Of a DNA stretch of 64,000 bases, positions 52,804 through 61,802 are shown one piece after another. The notes under the pieces are model-generated. The model saw nothing but the letters and a program-made list of their open reading frames with translations, did not search any database and was not told where the DNA came from. The first letter of the stretch is position 1, and each line of letters starts with the position of its first letter. Source of the stretch: Clostridium porci (GTDB taxonomy: Bacteria; Bacillota; Clostridia; Lachnospirales; Lachnospiraceae); contig NZ_VUMD01000002.1 of assembly GCF_009696375.1 (NCBI RefSeq), positions 186,001 through 250,000 on the forward strand, given 5' to 3'. The position numbers and the translations under genes were made by a program.

Positions 52804-53382
52804 CTGCTCTCATTTGCTATAAATCGAATCAATAATTACACCAATCTACTGTATAGTATATCATATCATCGGCAATAAATTCAATTATCTTTGCATAATA
52901 AATTGAATTTTTGCCGTTTCCGGTAATTATGTTCTATTCACTTTCTTGCCATTCTCCTTATAATCTGAATAGAAAGTGACAAAAATGATTAGAATGAAAT
53001 AAAAGTGTGATGAAAATCACATTTTTATAGCAAACTCTATTTTTGAGGTTTATCAGCAAATTTCTGCATAAAGAAACCAGCCCATTTCCGAGCTGGTTCC
53101 AATTCATTTTATGTATTATAAATTACTTCCCCTAAAACTACTTCCTCCGCCTGCATCTTCAGCATATTCATAAGCTTCACCTAAGCCATAGCGTTCGTTT
53201 CCTTATCCGGTGCCAGATTCTTTTCAAGCAGTCCTGACATAATACCCCCCCTATCCTTTTTCCTCTGCAATCTGAGGTTGGTTTACTCAGCAGTTGACTT
53301 AGCAGGCATAAGAGAGGCGCACCATTTAGATAAGGCACCTCTCTTATGCTGTACTGATCTTGAATGTGGCAGTCTGTTTCTA
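52804..53382. other. Gap with hairpins and a weak coding relic
   Basis: No intact gene is seen. On the minus strand about 53142-53240 contains a short frame ending ERYGLGEAYEYAEDAGGGSSFRGSNL, preceded by a stop, which looks like the tail of a lost protein; family unknown. A hairpin AACCAGC / GCTGGTT lies near 53076-53099. A perfect 12-bp stem GCATAAGAGAGG (53306-53317) / CCTCTCTTATGC (53338-53349) stands just past the end of the PTS operon and probably terminates it. Confidence 0.45.
53306..53349 (-). terminator. Probable terminator of the PTS operon
   Basis: A 12-bp perfect stem with a 20-base loop lies 34 bases past the stop of the SIS-domain gene. There is no long T run on either side. 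Confidence 0.55.
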
Positions 53383-54126
53383 TTAAAAATTATACCGTAT
53401 TACTTCTCTATACTCTTGGTACATGCTCTGATTTCTCTCATCTCCCCCGTCCAGATTGGCACTGTAAAAAATTGGGGGCTTTTCGATCCCTGAATCTACC
53501 ATTTTCTGGGCAAGTTCTGCTACAATAGTATTGAGCATCGCTGCTCCGATCACGGTGGATGTGGGTGATACTTTCTGTTCTAATCCGCTAATTTTAACAC
53601 AGGCATCGCCGATATCACCGTGGTTGTCAAGTATGATATCTGCAAGCTCAAATACCCGTTTCCCGGAGGGGTGCCTGGAGGTTACTGATTTTGAATAGGA
53701 AAGGTTGGTGACAGCGATTACATGGGCTTTCTTTTCTTTTGCCTCGGCAGCAATTTCTATTGCTACGGGATTTCGTCCGGACACGGAGTGTACGATCAGT
53801 ACGTCGCCGGATTGAAAATCGGCCTTGCTCTCTGCCAGCATTTTTCCATAGCCAGTACAGCGCTCCATTTTACTCGTCAGGGTGATGGGGCTTGAATCGA
53901 GCATAAGCTCTCTTCCGAATATGGGATTAAAAAGCATAAGTCCGCCAGCGCGGTAATACAGTTCTTCACTTAAGATACCTGCATGACTTGCCCCAAAAGT
54001 GTAAATGGTAGATTTGTTTTTCACACATTCATAGAGCATATCGACTGCCTTTTTAATATTTTCACATTCCTCGGTCTCGACCGTCTTGAGAAGCTCGTAA
54101 ATACGATCTATATATTTGAAACTCAT
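53383..54126 (-). CDS. SIS-domain sugar-phosphate-binding protein (UPF0309-like)
   Basis: The 247-residue protein has a SIS fold: IYTFGASHAGILSEELYYRAGG (about 40-60), DVLIVHSVSGRNPVAIEIA (about 105-125) and an Asp-rich C-terminal part. It looks like UPF0309 proteins, relatives of phosphosugar isomerases and MurQ-type enzymes. Lying last in a PTS operon, it should act on the phosphorylated sugar that IIC brings in. An ascorbate-type PTS paired with a SIS protein instead of UlaDEFG suggests the sugar is not ascorbate (inference). Confidence 0.85.
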   Translation of the reverse strand: MSFKYIDRIYELLKTVETEECENIKKAVDMLYECVKNKSTIYTFGASHAGILSEELYYRAGGLMLFNPIFGRELMLDSSPITLTSKMERCTGYGKMLAESKADFQSGDVLIVHSVSGRNPVAIEIAAEAKEKKAHVIAVTNLSYSKSVTSRHPSGKRVFELADIILDNHGDIGDACVKISGLEQKVSPTSTVIGAAMLNTIVAELAQKMVDSGIEKPPIFYSANLDGGDERNQSMYQEYREVIRYNF

Positions 54127-54230
54127 AAAATATTCACCTTTTTATTGTCAGCTAATTTATGTTATACCCATCCGGGCATCCCGTAACTCAGATGCTCCCC
54201 GTGGGCGCGCTCTGCGCGATAAGATATGGC

Positions 54231-55505
54231 TTATCCGATTAAACGGGCAATCAGTCCTTCAATAATTCCCCACAAGGAGAAATCCTGTCCTCCATAAACC
54301 AGCATCCACTGTTGGATCGTGTTGTTGAAGAAATAGGAACCAAAGCCCACGAGGAACACCATGATAATACCGGAAACTGCTGCGCCTATCACGCAGCCTC
54401 GCACTCCTCCGGTGGCATTTCCAATGATAGCGGCGCATCCAATCTCAAAGAAGCATGTGGAGACAAGTGGAATAACAACGGTGGGGAACATGCCAGCAGT
54501 GAGCAGAATTGTAATTATTGAAGTCACCATTGCCACTAAGAAGCCGATCACAAGGGCATTTGGCGCGTACGGGAAAATCACAGGTACGTCGAGTGCAGGG
54601 ATTGCATTTGGAACGAATTTATCTGCAATTCCTTTGAAGGCAGGAACAATCTCTGCTATCAACATACGCACGCCCTGGAGCATGATCGTGATACCAACTC
54701 CAAAGTAGATAGCGTGGGTGAAAATGTATGTAAAGATGCCGGTTTTCCCCTCAGCATATTCCCATACCTGTGCTGGATCGTAGCCATTGGCAATCAGGAT
54801 GCAGTACATGACAATATATGTAACCGCGATCGCGAAGGAACCGGTGATAGCAATTTCCCGCAAAAATCCAAGTGAGGAGGGTATATTAAGGTCCTCAGTA
54901 GATTTTTCCTTGTTCCCCACAGCTTTTCCGAGAAGACCGGAAATTACGGACAGACAGGTTGTCGGGTGTCCGATTGTGAAGGAATCATCCCCTGTTACGT
55001 TCTTTACAAATGGTCTCATAAGGTTTGGTGAAACTACCATATAAAGTGCTGTGAAAGCAGCGGCAAGTATGATCAGTTTTCCGCCTGTGAGGCCTGCATC
55101 AACTCCAGCTGCGATAAAAACGTATGGGAACCAGTATAACATATGCCCTGTCAGGAATACGGATTTCCAGCGTGTGAAGCGCGCGATGAGCAGGTTGATG
55201 GCAAAGGCTGCGATCATAACGATCCCAATCTCAGTGCCGTACATTGTGCCGATGTCAACGGTTTTTGATTCTACTGCCTGCGGCACAATCGTGTTAAAAG
55301 CGGTGGATATACCGTCAATGGAACTTCCAGTGATAAGGCCTGTACCAGTGGACAGGATAAAGAAGCCGACTGCTGTCATGACGGTTCCGCGGACAATCTC
55401 AGAAAAGGATTTTTTCTGAAGGATCAGTCCAATACATGCGATCAATGCGATAAAAATTGCCCCCTGACCAAAAATCTCATTGATGATAAAATTGAAGACT
55501 CCCAT
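54231..55505 (-). CDS. PTS EIIC, ascorbate (UlaA/SgaT) family
   Basis: The 424-residue membrane protein has about eleven TM segments and the EIIC-GAT/UlaA pattern (NEIFGQGAIFIALIACIGLILQKKSFSEIVRGT ... GHPTTCLSVISGLLGKAVG). UlaA carries L-ascorbate, but the family has members with other substrates. It is third from the end of the operon after the IIA and IIB genes, as in ula-type operons. Stops 104 bases before the SIS gene start. Confidence 0.92.
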   Translation of the reverse strand: MGVFNFIINEIFGQGAIFIALIACIGLILQKKSFSEIVRGTVMTAVGFFILSTGTGLITGSSIDGISTAFNTIVPQAVESKTVDIGTMYGTEIGIVMIAAFAINLLIARFTRWKSVFLTGHMLYWFPYVFIAAGVDAGLTGGKLIILAAAFTALYMVVSPNLMRPFVKNVTGDDSFTIGHPTTCLSVISGLLGKAVGNKEKSTEDLNIPSSLGFLREIAITGSFAIAVTYIVMYCILIANGYDPAQVWEYAEGKTGIFTYIFTHAIYFGVGITIMLQGVRMLIAEIVPAFKGIADKFVPNAIPALDVPVIFPYAPNALVIGFLVAMVTSIITILLTAGMFPTVVIPLVSTCFFEIGCAAIIGNATGGVRGCVIGAAVSGIIMVFLVGFGSYFFNNTIQQWMLVYGGQDFSLWGIIEGLIARLIG

Positions 55506-55524
55506 AACATCCTCCTTTGCTTAA

Positions 55525-55812
55525 CTATTTTAATGTCTCGAAATAAGCGAGTGTTTTCTCTTCCACTTCTTGTTTGTTCATGAAGTTGTTGAAAACGACG
55601 ATAGGAACTTTTGCGCGCTCTTCAATGCGCTGTGCGAGCTCTTTTGAGATAAAGATAACATCGCAGTCATTTGCGCAGCAGGTTGCCACGTCTCCGCAGA
55701 AGGCTTCAATCTCTACGTTGTGCTGTTTTGCAATGGCCTCAACGTTCATGCGCAGCATGAGGGAAGAACCGCAGCCGTAGCCGCATACTGTCTGAATCTT
55801 TGGCTTTTTCAT
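55525..55812 (-). CDS. PTS EIIB, ascorbate-type
   Basis: The 95-residue cytoplasmic domain protein has the phospho-Cys in the N-terminal loop VCGYGCGSSLMLRMNVE (Cys 10 or 14) and the P-loop-like fold of UlaB. It passes phosphate from IIA to the sugar at IIC. It lies between IIA and IIC with 19 bases to IIC. Confidence 0.92.
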   Translation of the reverse strand: MKKPKIQTVCGYGCGSSLMLRMNVEAIAKQHNVEIEAFCGDVATCCANDCDVIFISKELAQRIEERAKVPIVVFNNFMNKQEVEEKTLAYFETLK

Positions 55813-55845
55813 AATGTGTCACCTCCATTTTGTTTCATTATTTTT

Positions 55846-56280
55846 CTATTCCTGAAATAAAGAATATAATTCTTCTTTATTTTTGCAGGCTTCTATTTTA
55901 TCAATACTGTTGCTCTCCATCAGCTTTTCAGCAATTCCCTGAAGCTGTTTGATGTGGGATGTGCGGTCAGTGCAGGCCAGGCACATCACGACGGAGACAG
56001 GTCCGTTTTCACTGTGAAAATCAATCGGTTCTTTGAAGGTTGCAATTGATATGTCTGTGTGGAGAACAGAGCTTCCGGGTGAAGCGTGAGCCAATGCAAA
56101 GCCAGGCATTAATACAATGTATGGACCGAGCTTATCAACGCTCTCGATCATCTGATGAATGTACTCTTCTGTGATTGACTTGTTCGTGACAAGCGGAGCT
56201 GCCGCTGTCTGGATGGCTTCCTGCCAGGTGGCGGCTGTCTGCCCGATTAGGATATTGTTTAAAGATATATTGGCTGACAT
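55846..56280 (-). CDS. PTS EIIA (mannitol/fructose type)
   Basis: The 144-residue protein is a PTS_EIIA_2 domain. The phospho-His lies in MPGFALAHASPGS (about 66). It takes phosphate from HPr and passes it to the IIB gene product encoded downstream. It shares its fold with the C-terminal domain of the regulator upstream, of which it is almost a mini-copy (same CDSW/TWQEAIQ pattern). Confidence 0.92.
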   Translation of the reverse strand: MSANISLNNILIGQTAATWQEAIQTAAAPLVTNKSITEEYIHQMIESVDKLGPYIVLMPGFALAHASPGSSVLHTDISIATFKEPIDFHSENGPVSVVMCLACTDRTSHIKQLQGIAEKLMESNSIDKIEACKNKEELYSLFQE

Positions 56281-56303
56281 AAGTTTCTCCTTTCAAATGG
56301 ATG

Positions 56304-58217
56304 TTAATCGTGTAGTTCTAAAATGTCTTTGATTGTGAGATCCTTTTCTTTTAGGCGTTTTAGGTTTTCCTCTTTCCCAAGGATGTAGGCAAGATTGATC
56401 AGATCGCTGTCCTCTTTGCGATTGTTTATTCCAAGGACGACTACTGCATAGATCTTCTTTTTATTAAAGTTGCCGAAGATCACTGGCTTTTTTAAGAGAA
56501 GCAGCGCAGAGCAGTTTCTGTGGATACCATCGTTCACTCCGGCGTGCACATAGGCAATTTCCGGGGTGAGTACCATGTAAGTACCGTAATTGTTTACTGC
56601 ATTTATCATTTCGTCCACATACCTCTGCTCAATATCCCCCTTTTTTAGCAGAGGAGACGAGGCGATCTGTATGGCTTCGTTCCAAGAATCACACGCATCA
56701 AGAATCTGTATATCCTGAGGTGAGATGTAGTTTCCGATGCAATGTCTGTCTACTTGGAGTGAGTAGGAGTTCAAAAAGGTGGAGCACATCAAAGAGTAAG
56801 AATCGTGATATAATTTTTGACGTATTTGCTCCAAATCCTTTTGAGTCAATAAAGGCTCCACAACGATTACTGGGATGTGGTCGTGAGAGTAATCGTTGGC
56901 TGATACAATCAGATCGATTTTGTTTGCCTGCAAATACTCATCCACATCACTCAGTGAGCAGGGACCCCATATATTGCAGTCAGGGAGAGCACGTTCAAGA
57001 CGCAGCTTTAGCATTGCGCTTGTGGCGACTCCATAGGAGCAGATAATGAGGATATCAAGAGATACAGCTTCCTTAATGCTTGTCTCGTAGATGGAAGTCA
57101 GATACATGGCAATGTATGCGATTTCGTTTTCATCAAAAACAATGCCGTATTTTTCTTCTACTTTACACATTTCATGCAAAGTAAATTCAAACATTAAAGA
57201 GACAGACATTTTGACCTCATTTAGTAGTTCATTGCGGATATGGATGTGACTGCGGCTGCGGTAAATGGCAGCTCTTAGGTGGACGGTCAATCCGTCTATG
57301 ATCTCACGGAGAGAATCGCGCTCAATAGGGTGTACCTGAGCCAGTGAGGAGATCAGCTCCTGGGATATCATTTGTGCTTCATCCTGCATGCTCGTATTTA
57401 ATATAGGCTGATTTGTTCTCTCAGCCTGAATAAGAGAGCATATAAAGTACTGCTCAGAGTCAGTGGAAAAATATTGTTCAATGACTTTTTTGAGATCGGA
57501 ATCATCTTTGTATACCCAATTTTTTCTCAAGGAGTGACCGTTTTCAATACGGCTTAAAGTGTATGAGAGTATAAGCTGTATTCTTTTAAAGTCCACGAAC
57601 TGTATCTTTTTTAGCTCCTGGATGTCATTGACAATTGCAGCAGCAATTGGGAAATTTGTCTGGATGGATTTGTCCTCTGAGAAAAGATTGTATATCTCTT
57701 CTTTGCAAAGCTCCATTCCAAGAAGCTCTAAAAATTGAAATCGGATACTTTTTTCCTCACCTTTTAAATGAAGTCCTCTGCCGGGTATCTTCTCGATCGT
57801 CAGCGTGTTCCTGCGAAGCCGCTGTTCCAGGGAATCAAATTGATTGATTACAGTCTGCCTGCTCACAAGGCATACTTTTGCCAATTCCTGGAAGGTCGTG
57901 GTCTCACGGATGAGCAGCAGGGCAATGACCAGATTTTCTCGTTCTTTTTTGTTGTAGAACCTGGTGTTAGCTGTTTTTAAAAGCTTAGACAGTTTTCGCT
58001 TTTCTTCGGGTGTACAGTTGAGAAAAACGCCTTTCCCAGTCTTTCTTGAGAGAGAAAGTCCTGATTCTTTTAAAAATGCTCCGATGGATGACAGATCATT
58101 TCTGCATGTGCGGTCACTGATAGAAAATTTCATGGCAATATTGAGGATCGTCACATAATCGGTCTGTTTTATCAGGTATTCCAGGATCTCTTTTTGTCTT
58201 TTTGAAACAGTAATCAT
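56304..58217 (-). CDS. BglG-family PTS-controlled activator (HTH-PRD-PRD-EIIB-EIIA)
   Basis: The 637-residue regulator has an HTH_11 (about 5-60), an Mga-like HTH (about 85-150), two PRDs (about 185-280 and 295-400), an EIIB-like domain (ILIICSYGVATSAMLKLRLE, Cys about 405) and an EIIA-like domain (about 490-630, His in AYVHAGVND). Phosphorylation by HPr and by its own IIA/IIB should tell it whether the sugar is present, and it should then switch on the IIA-IIB-IIC-SIS genes behind it. AAAGGAG before the start. First gene of the operon. Confidence 0.93.
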   Translation of the reverse strand: MITVSKRQKEILEYLIKQTDYVTILNIAMKFSISDRTCRNDLSSIGAFLKESGLSLSRKTGKGVFLNCTPEEKRKLSKLLKTANTRFYNKKERENLVIALLLIRETTTFQELAKVCLVSRQTVINQFDSLEQRLRRNTLTIEKIPGRGLHLKGEEKSIRFQFLELLGMELCKEEIYNLFSEDKSIQTNFPIAAAIVNDIQELKKIQFVDFKRIQLILSYTLSRIENGHSLRKNWVYKDDSDLKKVIEQYFSTDSEQYFICSLIQAERTNQPILNTSMQDEAQMISQELISSLAQVHPIERDSLREIIDGLTVHLRAAIYRSRSHIHIRNELLNEVKMSVSLMFEFTLHEMCKVEEKYGIVFDENEIAYIAMYLTSIYETSIKEAVSLDILIICSYGVATSAMLKLRLERALPDCNIWGPCSLSDVDEYLQANKIDLIVSANDYSHDHIPVIVVEPLLTQKDLEQIRQKLYHDSYSLMCSTFLNSYSLQVDRHCIGNYISPQDIQILDACDSWNEAIQIASSPLLKKGDIEQRYVDEMINAVNNYGTYMVLTPEIAYVHAGVNDGIHRNCSALLLLKKPVIFGNFNKKKIYAVVVLGINNRKEDSDLINLAYILGKEENLKRLKEKDLTIKDILELHD

Positions 58218-58947
58218 AGCGCTTCTCCTTTATCTGATTATCTATAAAAATCCCCTGTTTATCAATAAAAAATGTATTCAATCGTTCTGGCAATTTTTTT
58301 ATTATCAGATCTCGGATCAGATACTATATCTAGCAGCTGAAAAACTTGTATCCTATGCTCATTTAAAAAACATGTGTCAGAGTGTATGCTGTAGGATGGT
58401 TTTTATCTATGGAGAATCGAAGAAAATGAGAAAGGAATGACTGTCAAAGGGCAGGAGAAATAAAAAAAATGACCGCTTCCCCGCTCATTTAATGATACGA
58501 ATCGTGGACAAGACAAGAATGTGCCAGTTTATTGAAATAGAGTTTATATAAAACTTTACAAATTCTTTTTTCTGTTGACTTTTAAAAACTGTATCAAAAG
58601 GGTGGAAAATTCGCTGTTCCTTCCGTCCTGTGCCACGAACTGAAATAGGCATGGAAGTTTTCCGTATCGAAAAGACTGTTTGCCATGTACTGCCTCCGTT
58701 TTCAATAAGGGTCTGGAACTATCCCAGAAAGCATTTTTCATTTTCAGGCAAGGGATCTGAAAATAGAAAAATCGCAAGTAGGTACTCACTTGCTGTGCAT
58801 ACTACCGTATCTTTTCCTACTTGCATAGCGTTGCAGAAATCTAAAACTGCCCATAAATGAATGGGAGATGTTTGCTCCTAGCCCCTAATTCAAAATTTTC
58901 CTTCTATACGTTGTATGTTTTATTTTACTATGAATCATAGTTTAAAA
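58218..58947. other. Long non-coding stretch upstream of the PTS regulator
   Basis: I see no believable gene in these ~730 bases. An inverted repeat GCAAGTAGG (58774-58782) / CCTACTTGC (58816-58824) stands alone. Short open frames on both strands (58556-58860) have no ribosome binding sites and no family I know. The start of the stretch should hold the promoter of the PTS operon; I could not find a clear consensus one. Confidence 0.4.
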
Positions 58948-58988
58948 AGGCTTCCATAATGTACAGGAAACAAGGAGCATGGAAGCCT
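58948..58988. repeat. Perfect inverted repeat at the edge of the malic-enzyme relic
   Basis: AGGCTTCCAT (58948-58957) and ATGGAAGCCT (58979-58988) form a perfect 10-bp dyad that overlaps the first codons of the relic. It could be a scar or a terminator-like hairpin. Confidence 0.5.
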
Positions 58989-59177
58989 GACAGAGGCAAT
59001 GAAAGGGGCGGATGCATTTGTAGGCGTTTCTTGTCCCGGTCTGGTAACAAAGGAAATGGCAGGTGTCATGAATAAGGGAATTACCTCTTAACCGGCAAGT
59101 AGCAGATGTGGTTGCCAAGGCTGTAGCTGAAACAGCGAAGATGGAAGGGATAGCAAGGGCTAATGGATCATGAGGAA
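58984..59177 (+). pseudogene. Malic enzyme relic with internal deletion
   Basis: One frame reads SLTEAMKGADAFVGVSCPGLVTKEMAGVMNKGI and stops. After a frame change it goes on as RQVADVVAKAVAETAKMEGIARANGS and a stop near 59175. The first part is the NAD-binding domain pattern of NAD(P)-dependent malic enzymes (the ADVFIGVS...G region), the second their extreme C-terminus. The ~100 codons normally in between are missing, and there is no start. It is a decayed gene end. Confidence 0.7.
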
Positions 59178-59181
59178 ATTA

Positions 59182-59216
59182 GCCAATAGAGCTGAACATA
59201 GATTCTGCGCTATTGG
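59182..59216. terminator. Hairpin at the 3' end of the LacI-type gene
   Basis: AGCCAATAG / CTATTGGCT form a 9-bp stem with a ~20-base loop. It lies just past the LacI-gene stop codon on the minus strand and past the malic relic on the plus strand. Confidence 0.6.
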
Positions 59217-60287
59217 CTATTTCTTTGTAGCCGTATTTTCCTTAAAGAGGGCTGACAGATTGCGGGAGGCATGGAATTGGCCGCAGCTTTCCCGGTTGGC
59301 AAGGTAAAAGGGAAGATTCATTTTAACAGGAAGGCGGTGACCTCCTTCGATGCGGTCGATTAGGATTTTGGCTGTCATTTGTCCCATTTCCTCCACCGGC
59401 ATGTGGATCGTGGTAAGCATGGGTGAGAGATACTGGGCTGTGTCAATGTCATCAATGCTGATGATAGATATATCCTCAGGAATCCGGCAGCCGATTTCCT
59501 GAATGGCCCTCATGGCTCCGATGGCTGTCACATCATTGCTGCAAAACAGAGCGGATACGTCCGCGCCCTGCTCAATTAGCTGCCTGACTCCGAGGTATCC
59601 TCCCTCAGGGGAAAGGGGGACATCAGCCACATATGCTTTTTTAAACGGAAGGCCGTGGGAGCTTAAGGCGGTGCGGTAGCCGGTATAGCGCTCCTCCTCC
59701 TGGGTTTCTCCGATATATCCGATTCTGGTATGCCCCAGTCTTACAAGATGGGTTATAGCCGTAAGGGAGGCCTGATAGCCGTCGCTGATGACCTGGTCAT
59801 ATCTGGCATCCAGGCTGTTAAGCCCTGTATAGGCGACACAGTTGAAATGTTTTTTCAGAAAGCTGAGTGTCTGCTTGTGGCAGCGTCCCAGTACCACAAC
59901 ACCGTCTACGTGGTTGTCTGTGATAAAGCGGAAGGTGCTGGGATGATGGATGTCAATGGCAGTGAAGGAGTATTTGAGTATGTAATTGTGCCGGAACGCC
60001 TCCTGTTCAATGCTGCGGGCCAGTCTGGAAAAGAAAAGGTCTGACTTTGAAGCTTCTGTTCTGGCAAATAGACAGGCGATGGAGCGGGAGAGGGGTTCTA
60101 AAGCCCCTGCGCTTTTCAGCTTTAAATCGCGGGCCATACGGTTGGGAGTATACCCTGTGCGCCGTACAATTTCCCAGATTCGGTCCTGAACCTCCTTGCT
60201 GGCAGCGTTTGTGCTGCTTTTATTAATGACCCTGGAAACGGTGGAGATGGATACGCCGGCTTCCTTGGCGATTTCTTTTAATGTCAT
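59217..60287 (-). CDS. LacI-family transcriptional repressor
   Basis: The roughly 356-residue protein has the LacI HTH (MTLKEIAKEAGVSISTVSRVINKSS) and a periplasmic-binding-protein-like effector domain (about 60-345; AYTGLNSLDARYDQVISDGYQASLTAITHLVRLGHTRIGYIG, SALFCSNDVTAIGAMRAIQE, SIISIDDIDTAQYLSPMLTTIH). The ATG at 60287 is chosen since AAAGGAG lies 8 bases before it. It is divergent from the PFK-like gene; two identical palindromes CAAACGTTTG between them should be its operators. The inducing sugar is unknown. Confidence 0.92.
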   Translation of the reverse strand: MTLKEIAKEAGVSISTVSRVINKSSTNAASKEVQDRIWEIVRRTGYTPNRMARDLKLKSAGALEPLSRSIACLFARTEASKSDLFFSRLARSIEQEAFRHNYILKYSFTAIDIHHPSTFRFITDNHVDGVVVLGRCHKQTLSFLKKHFNCVAYTGLNSLDARYDQVISDGYQASLTAITHLVRLGHTRIGYIGETQEEERYTGYRTALSSHGLPFKKAYVADVPLSPEGGYLGVRQLIEQGADVSALFCSNDVTAIGAMRAIQEIGCRIPEDISIISIDDIDTAQYLSPMLTTIHMPVEEMGQMTAKILIDRIEGGHRLPVKMNLPFYLANRESCGQFHASRNLSALFKENTATKK

Positions 60288-60460
60288 AAACCAGTCTCCT
60301 TTCATTACGTGTAGTGCTAAGCCAATCTAATGTGATACAAAGGGCCTGAAGCTGAGTCAACGAGCCTTTCGATTACCTGAATGCAGCTCTCTGCTTTTAT
60401 TTCCTATAAGTATATATTAAGTATACATGAAAAGGGCGCAAAAGACCATAGGCGCATACG

Positions 60461-60520
60461 CAAACGTTTGTGTAAAATTGTACGCAAACGTTTGAGAAAA
60501 AACTTTACAAAAATTACTGT
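60461..60520. promoter_or_regulatory. Twin LacI-type operators and promoter of the PFK-TIM-LarA operon
   Basis: CAAACGTTTG occurs at 60461-60470 and 60485-60494, both inside a longer ACGCAAACGTTTG context. Centre to centre they lie 24 bases apart. The second overlaps TTGAGA (60492-60497), which with a 17-base spacer and TACTGT (60515-60520) forms a promoter for the rightward operon. Confidence 0.82.
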
Positions 60521-60586
60521 CGATATGGTAACATAAAATCAAATCATTCAGGTATGCAACAGTAAGAGAAAGAAAGGCGGAAGTGC

Positions 60587-61777
60587 ATGGCAGAAAATGT
60601 ATTGGTTGTTCATGGAGGCGGGCCCACTGCTGTTATTAATTCCTCCCTGTATGGAGTGATAGAAGAAGCGAGGGAAAGCGGCAGGATTGATAAGGTCTAT
60701 GGAGCCATAGGAGGCAGCGAGGGGATTTTGAGGGAGCGCTTTATGGATCTTTTGAAATTTCCGGAGGAAAAGTTAAAGCTGCTTTTGGAAACACCGGCTA
60801 CGTCCATCGGCTCCTCCAGGTATGCGCTGGAGCAGAAGGACTACGAGGCCATGGTGGATATATTTAAAAAGCATGAAATTCAATATGTGCTTTTAAACGG
60901 TGGAAACGGCACGATGGATACCTGCGGACGCATTTACGAGGCATGCAAGGGGGAGGGAATCCGGGTGGTGGGGATTCCAAAGACCATCGATAATGATATT
61001 GCCATTACAGACCATACGCCGGGCTATGGAAGCGCTGCCAGATACATAGCGGGAACGACTGCCGAGGTTGGAGTGGATGTGAAGTCCCTGCCGATTCATG
61101 TATGTATCCTTGAGGCCATGGGGCGCAACGCAGGCTGGATTACAGCCGCCTCAGCGCTGGCCAGAAAGCAGCCGGGGGATGCTCCCCATCTTATCTATCT
61201 GCCGGAGAGGCCTTTTCATGAGGATGAGTTTTTGGAGGATGTAAAACGGCTTTATGAGGAAAAGGGCGGTGTCGTAGTGGTGGTCAGCGAGGGACTAAAG
61301 AATGAGCTGGGAGAGCCTGTGGTTCCTCCAATCTTTAAGACGGAACGGGCTACCTATTACGGTGATGTGGGTGCTTTTCTGGCGGAGCTGGTGATCCGAA
61401 AGCTGGGAATTAAGGCCAGAAGCGAGAAGCCGGGTATTTGCGGAAGAGCTTCCATTCCATGGCAGTCCCCGGTTGACAGGGACGAGGCTATTCTTGCAGG
61501 ACGGGAGGCTTTAAAGGCCGCGATGGAAGGCAAGAGCGGCGTTATGGTCGGCTTTATCCGTGATGTGGAAAAGGAAGAGGCCGGCGGCGTTTACCAGATG
61601 CGTGTTGAGACAATCCCCATCAAAGAGGTAATGATGTATGAGAGGACGATTCCGGCTTCTTACATAAACCAGAGAGGGAACGACGTGACAGATGAATTTA
61701 TCCGCTGGTGCAGACCCTTAATTGGGCCTGAATTACGGGACTTTATTGATTTTAAAGAGGAATATGAAAAACGATGA
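60587..61777 (+). CDS. 6-phosphofructokinase-family kinase (unusual phosphate-binding loop)
   Basis: The 396-residue protein has the PFK fold: VVHGGGPTAVINSSLYGV, GGNGTMDT (105-112), PKTIDNDIAITDHTPGYGSA (131-150, catalytic Asp 135) and EAMGRNAGWITAA. Where ATP-PFK has GGDGS this one has GGNGT, and where ATP-PFK has PGTIDND it has PKTIDND, as in pyrophosphate-dependent or group III enzymes. So phosphate donor (ATP or PPi) and sugar are both open. Being next to TIM-like and LarA-like genes and under LacI control, it is probably not the main glycolytic PFK (inference). Confidence 0.85.
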   Translation: MAENVLVVHGGGPTAVINSSLYGVIEEARESGRIDKVYGAIGGSEGILRERFMDLLKFPEEKLKLLLETPATSIGSSRYALEQKDYEAMVDIFKKHEIQYVLLNGGNGTMDTCGRIYEACKGEGIRVVGIPKTIDNDIAITDHTPGYGSAARYIAGTTAEVGVDVKSLPIHVCILEAMGRNAGWITAASALARKQPGDAPHLIYLPERPFHEDEFLEDVKRLYEEKGGVVVVVSEGLKNELGEPVVPPIFKTERATYYGDVGAFLAELVIRKLGIKARSEKPGICGRASIPWQSPVDRDEAILAGREALKAAMEGKSGVMVGFIRDVEKEEAGGVYQMRVETIPIKEVMMYERTIPASYINQRGNDVTDEFIRWCRPLIGPELRDFIDFKEEYEKR

Positions 61778-61802
61778 GGCTAGGAGCAGGGAGAGGAGAA
61801 GG

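Noticed and set aside
58556-58860. Short open frames on both strands
   Set aside because: No start signals, composition of non-coding DNA and no recognisable family. Possibly an old repeat, but I cannot support that.
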